Source of the DNA: Acidiferrum sp963764675
GTDB taxonomy: Bacteria; Acidobacteriota; Terriglobia; Acidiferrales; UBA7541
Direction: 5' to 3'
Assembly: GCA_963764675.1 (NCBI GenBank)
Contig: CAVXTQ010000007.1
Coordinates: 1-64,000, forward strand
DNA: 64,000 nt
Part shown: piece by piece, positions 60,288 through 64,000 of the stretch
Position numbering within the stretch: the first letter of the stretch is position 1
Layout: the number at the start of each line of letters is the position of its first letter
The notes under the pieces: model-generated
Database searches by the model: none
What the model was told of the DNA's origin: nothing
Seen by the model: the letters and a program-made list of their open reading frames with translations, nothing else
Position numbers and translations under genes: made by a program

Positions 60288-62762
60288 TTATTCATTGCGC
60301 AGTGCCACCACTGGATCAACTCGCATGGCGCGGCGTGCGGGAATGTAGGAAGCCAGCAGCGCGACGAAAGAAAGAAGTACGGCGACGCCGGCAAATGTCA
60401 ACGGGTCCATAGCGCTAACTCCAAAAAGAAGCGTCGAGATCAGCCGCGTGAGAGCCAGCGACGCGGCAACGCCGATGACCACACCGAGAATCGCCATGCG
60501 AGCGCCTTCGCCCAAAACCAAGCGCAAAATGTTGCCACCCTGAGCCCCCAGGGATATGCGAATGCCGATCTCCTGCGTGCGGCGCGTGGTCGAAAATGCC
60601 ACGACCCCATATAGGCCCACCGCGGCGAGAGCCAGAGCAGCGGTAGCGAACAATCCAACAAGAAGAAGCAGAAAACGGCGATCCGCGAGCCAGCCGCCCA
60701 TTTCATCCGCGAAGGTGGAGAATTTTACGGGGGCATCGGGAGCGAGATCGTGGAAGATGCCACGCGCGGCGGAAACGATCGCTCCTGGCGGCGCGGTGCT
60801 GCGCACGAGGATGGTGGGCGAGGAATTGGCGTTCATTCCGCGCTGGCGGTAGTCAACGTAAATGATGGAGCTCGGGCCACGGTCGAGACCTTCCGCGCGA
60901 ACATCGCCCACGATGCCAACGATAGTGAGCGATTTCAAGTTGCCGTCCATATTGCCGAAATTGATCAGTTGACCGACGGGATCCTGATCTGGCCAGCGCT
61001 GGTTAGCCAAGGCCTGGCTGATCACCGCAACATGGGGCGAATTCAGATCATCCTGTTCGCCGAAGAACCGCCCACGGATGAGCGGAATCCCCAGGGTGCG
61101 GAAGTACTCCTCGCTGGCGACGCAATACAAAGCGTGTCCGGTCTGGGACGGATTTTGAGACATGCGATCCCATTCATCGAAATTGGCGGGCGACTTTTGG
61201 CCGCTGAGAATTAGAAATCCACCATCAGCCAGATTTGCGCCGTCCGCGACCGGAATGGCTCCTGCCAGACCCACGGCTTCGGCGCCGGGAATCGCGCGCA
61301 GCCTAGTCAACACCGCATCCATCAGATGGATTTGCCGGGCTATAGCTGACTGGTCCGTTCCCGATAGCCCTTGCGGAACGGGAGGCGAAAACTCCATGGT
61401 GATCAGATTTTCCTGGCGAAAGCCCGGATTGGTGGAAACGAGCCGCAAGAAGCTGCGTCCGAGAAGGCCCGCTCCAGACAAAATCACGAGCGTCGTGGCA
61501 ATTTCGCCGACCACCAAAAAGCTTCGCAGGCGGTGGCTTGCGCCGCCGCCCGTGTAACTGCGAGAGCCAGCGCTTAATGCTTCCCGGAGATCCCCCGCGC
61601 CCGCCCGCCATGCGGCAAAGAGCCCCAGCGAAACGGCGACGGCTAGAGTCGCCGCGAAAGCGAAGAGAAGAACCGATATGTTGACGGCAATACCTTCCTG
61701 CCGTGGCAGGTCCGTGGGGAGAACTGCGGGGAATAGCTTGACTCCCCAAGTCGCAATCAAGATGCCCAGTAGCCCTGCCGCTAACGAAAGCGCAAAAGAC
61801 TCGGCGAGGAACTGCTGAATGAGACGGCCGCGGCCCGCCCCAAGCGCTGCTCGTACCGCCAATTCTTTGCGCCGCGCGGAGGTGCGCGCCAGGAGCAAAC
61901 CAGCAGCATTGGCGCACGCGACGAGGAGTAAGAGGCCGACGGCTCCCAAGAGGGTCAGGAGAGCGGTGCGAACGTCTCCGACCATCGCGTCGGCGAGGGG
62001 TACTACGGCAGCGTCGCTGAGATCGACCTCTTTTCCGTACTGGTCCTTGATGCGGTGCGCTATCGCGCTGAGATCGGCGCGCGCCTGGGCAACGGTCACG
62101 CCTTCGCGAACGCGGCCGAGTCCTCGCCAATTATGCGCGGTGCGGCTCGGAGTTTCAGAGTCCAACTCGCGCGGAATCCATAGTGCCACGCCGGCAGGAA
62201 AATCGAACTGCCGCGGCATAACGCCAACAACTTGATAGGCACGGCCTTCGATGGACAAATGGAAGGGCGACAAGTCGGATGCGGCACCAAGATATTTCTG
62301 CCAGTAGCCATAGTTGACGATCACCGCGGGTGCACCGTGAAGCCGCAGCTCGTCCGGTGCAAAAGCGCGGCCGTGAAAAGGCTCGACGCCGAGGGCTTGG
62401 AAGAATCCGCTGGAAACTACAGCGATGTTGACGCGTACGGGCTCGCCGCCGCCGGACACGGACGTCAGCCCAAAGCCATAGACCGCTAGACTCGCGAACG
62501 TGTTGCTCTGCGACTGAAAGTCGTCGAAGTTCGGATCAGCGAGATTCATTCGATGACCGTCGGGAGCCTGTTCCCAGACGCGAACGATTTGCTCGGGGTT
62601 CCGGTATGGGAGGGAACGTAGCAGCACAGCATCGACAACGGAGAATATGGAAGTGGAGGCGCCAATGCCCAGCGCCAAGGTAAGCACGGCGACGGCCGTA
62701 AAGCCAGGGTTCTTGGCCAGCAGCCGCGCACCAAAACGGAGGTCTTGCCACAGATTAGTCAT
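60288..62762 (-). CDS. ADOP permease 1 (MacB/FtsX, duplicated)
   Basis: About 824 residues. Starts MTNLWQDLRFGARLLAKNPGF at ATG 62762, behind GGAGTGGG; a longer frame to 62804 would add a non-conserved leader. First half: AVLTLALGIGASTSIFSVVDAVLLRSLPYRNPEQIVRV, SSGFFQALGVEPFHGRAF, YQVVGVMPRQFDFPAG, FtsX LLGAVGLLLLVACANAAGLLLAR with KELAVRAALGAGR. Second half: LRSFLVVGEIATTLVILSGAGLL, EEYFRTLGIPLIRGRFFGE, then LASYIPARRAMRVDPVVALRNE. It is the first permease after the adaptor (62874-64000) and 24 bases before permease 2. Confidence 0.93.
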   Translation of the reverse strand: MTNLWQDLRFGARLLAKNPGFTAVAVLTLALGIGASTSIFSVVDAVLLRSLPYRNPEQIVRVWEQAPDGHRMNLADPNFDDFQSQSNTFASLAVYGFGLTSVSGGGEPVRVNIAVVSSGFFQALGVEPFHGRAFAPDELRLHGAPAVIVNYGYWQKYLGAASDLSPFHLSIEGRAYQVVGVMPRQFDFPAGVALWIPRELDSETPSRTAHNWRGLGRVREGVTVAQARADLSAIAHRIKDQYGKEVDLSDAAVVPLADAMVGDVRTALLTLLGAVGLLLLVACANAAGLLLARTSARRKELAVRAALGAGRGRLIQQFLAESFALSLAAGLLGILIATWGVKLFPAVLPTDLPRQEGIAVNISVLLFAFAATLAVAVSLGLFAAWRAGAGDLREALSAGSRSYTGGGASHRLRSFLVVGEIATTLVILSGAGLLGRSFLRLVSTNPGFRQENLITMEFSPPVPQGLSGTDQSAIARQIHLMDAVLTRLRAIPGAEAVGLAGAIPVADGANLADGGFLILSGQKSPANFDEWDRMSQNPSQTGHALYCVASEEYFRTLGIPLIRGRFFGEQDDLNSPHVAVISQALANQRWPDQDPVGQLINFGNMDGNLKSLTIVGIVGDVRAEGLDRGPSSIIYVDYRQRGMNANSSPTILVRSTAPPGAIVSAARGIFHDLAPDAPVKFSTFADEMGGWLADRRFLLLLVGLFATAALALAAVGLYGVVAFSTTRRTQEIGIRISLGAQGGNILRLVLGEGARMAILGVVIGVAASLALTRLISTLLFGVSAMDPLTFAGVAVLLSFVALLASYIPARRAMRVDPVVALRNE

Positions 62763-62873
62763 CCGGGAACCCACTCCAGTCATAAGACGTTGTACCCGGT
62801 CCACATGTCTTGAAACTGATACGCGAGATTCGCGGAAAAAGTTCGATTTATGACCAATGGGCGGGCCAGCGGC

Positions 62874-64000
62874 TTACTTCAGCCGGATGCGGTCCACGTT
62901 ATCCCATTGCGACATGTCCGACAGGACCACTTTGTCGCCAACCTGTAGTCCCTGCAGGATCTCGACGGTATTCACCGAACTGCGGCCGAGCTTCACGTTG
63001 ACGCGAACGCCATCGGAGTCGTCGTTCGTGACCTTGAAGAGGCTAATGGTGCTGTCGGACTGCCCGTGTACTGGTCGGCCGACGTAGAGCACGTCTTTCA
63101 GGTTTTCCAACTCGATGGTGCCGTCCACACTGAGGTCGGGGCGAGCGCCGAGCGGCAGCGGATCATCGATGGCGACGTCCACGGTTACAGTACCGTTGAC
63201 GACGGAGGGGTCGATGCGAATGACGTGACCCTTCACGATGCCATTCCGGGTATCGACCGTCGCATTCTGGTCGTTAGCGATGTCCTTGGCTTGCGTTTCG
63301 GCGATCTTGATTTCCGCCTTGAGCTTCCTGGGGTCAGCGACGCGCGCGAGATTGGTTCCTACCGCGACGTTCTGTCCCTCTTCCACAGGCAACAATTGCA
63401 AAACGCCGTTGATGCCGGCGCGAACGTGCAGGGCTTCGGCCTGACTCTTACGCAACTCATACAGGGCCTTATACTGATCGATGTGCGACTGCTGCGCCTG
63501 CAGCCGCGCCTTAGCGGAGTCGGCCGCGATTCTTGTACGGTCGCCTTCAAGGCCTACGCGGATGGCGAGCTGTTCTTCTCTTACCTTGGACAGCTTTTCG
63601 GTTACGTCGGCCCCGATTCCTTCCTGGTGCAACTTGAAGTCGACCTCATGCTGCAGCTTGGCTTGCTCGTAGTCGCCGCGGACTCCAGCTTCCACAGCCT
63701 TCTGGTTCATCAACTCGCTGTTGACCTGCACCTGAAGGTTCGCATAGTCCGACTCGGCCGCTTTGAGTTGGTACTGCGCGTCGAGCAAGGCCTGCTGCAC
63801 CGTCGGATCGCTCAGTTCCAGGATTATGGTGTTGGGCGCGAGCAGTTTTGGTCCGGGCCGGATGATAATCTTGTCCACGCGAGCCGTGGTCTGCGCGGGA
63901 ATCCAACGAATATCCAGGGGCACGAGTGTGCCGAGCCCGCGCACTTCGCGCACCATCGGGCCGCGCTTGACGACGTCGGTCCAGACGGTGCCGCGGTCCA
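62874..64000 (-). CDS. HlyD/MacA-type periplasmic adaptor (5' end outside window)
   Basis: Membrane-fusion adaptor of a MacAB-like system; 375 residues are in view and the frame is open to the window edge (VKRGPMVREVRGLGTLVP), so the N-terminal membrane anchor is missing. Order: first lipoyl half (ARVDKIIIRPGPKLLAPNTIILELSD), a long coiled-coil hairpin (about residues 65-185 in view, Gln/Glu/Ala/Lys-rich), second lipoyl half (AGINGVLQLLPVEEGQNVAVGTNLARVAD), beta barrel (LKAEIKIAETQAKDI) and a C-terminal domain ending LQGLQVGDKVVLSDMSQWDN. It leads the permease block, with 111 bases to permease 1, and should link the transporters to an outer-membrane channel encoded outside. Confidence 0.9.
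   Translation of the reverse strand, partial: DRGTVWTDVVKRGPMVREVRGLGTLVPLDIRWIPAQTTARVDKIIIRPGPKLLAPNTIILELSDPTVQQALLDAQYQLKAAESDYANLQVQVNSELMNQKAVEAGVRGDYEQAKLQHEVDFKLHQEGIGADVTEKLSKVREEQLAIRVGLEGDRTRIAADSAKARLQAQQSHIDQYKALYELRKSQAEALHVRAGINGVLQLLPVEEGQNVAVGTNLARVADPRKLKAEIKIAETQAKDIANDQNATVDTRNGIVKGHVIRIDPSVVNGTVTVDVAIDDPLPLGARPDLSVDGTIELENLKDVLYVGRPVHGQSDSTISLFKVTNDDSDGVRVNVKLGRSSVNTVEILQGLQVGDKVVLSDMSQWDNVDRIRLK

Overview
The window reads as chromosome of a soil-type Acidobacteriota bacterium. The strongest sign is the set of long (about 820-840 aa) permeases with two MacB/FtsX-type halves, the acidobacterial duplicated orphan permease (ADOP) type: four complete copies and one decayed copy. 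GC-rich coding sequence, polysaccharide-active enzymes, a GlgE/TreS maltokinase cluster and a UPF0182 protein fit that assignment. This is inference from gene content; no rRNA gene is present.

Layout. 1-4.35 kb is a mobile, decayed margin: an IS110-type transposase directly abutting an IS30 element, an ADOP permease pseudogene with a large internal deletion, a 193-bp IS30 remnant, and the 3' part of a tRNA-Lys(CTT) gene that looks like the far attachment site of an integrated element. 4.6-10.3 kb carries a DUF305 protein, a secreted LVIVD-repeat protein broken by six frameshifts, and a UPF0182 membrane protein. 10.7-15.6 kb is a sugar-oxidation operon (GMC flavoprotein, Tat-exported small subunit, Gfo/Idh/MocA oxidoreductase, MFS transporter). 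15.7-18.8 kb is a GH51/GH27 operon for plant hemicellulose side chains. 18.8-24.5 kb is a CzcCBA/CusCBA-type tripartite metal efflux operon, preceded by an FG-GAP protein. 25.5-29.8 kb holds KDPG aldolase, deoxyribose-phosphate aldolase and a two-domain ALDH16-type dehydrogenase.

30.1-38.7 kb contains a PilZ-SPOR membrane protein, then glgE, treS, a glucosylglycerate-synthase-like glycosyltransferase, a small mechanosensitive-channel-like protein and maltokinase. On the opposite strand at 38.7-45.3 kb lie a cyclic-beta-1,2-glucan-synthase-like protein without its GH94 domain and an ABC exporter. A secreted GH116 glucosidase follows. I read 31.3-45.3 kb as a glucan and osmolyte island: internal alpha-glucan, trehalose and glycosylated solute on one strand, envelope beta-glucan on the other.

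48.2-64 kb is one long minus-strand transporter block: a HlyD/MacA-type adaptor (cut by the window end), four ADOP permeases, two MacB/LolD-type ATPases, then an NtrC-type regulator and its kinase.

Data quality: at least 17 of the frameshifts I could place (18 with the ADOP pseudogene) are single-base, and nearly all look like one extra base (+1), often in short G, C, A or T runs. They hit the LVIVD, GMC, Gfo/Idh, tolC, deoC and mechanosensitive genes while protein similarity continues in the next frame. Insertion-type sequencing error explains most of this better than gene decay, so several 'broken' genes here are probably intact in the organism.
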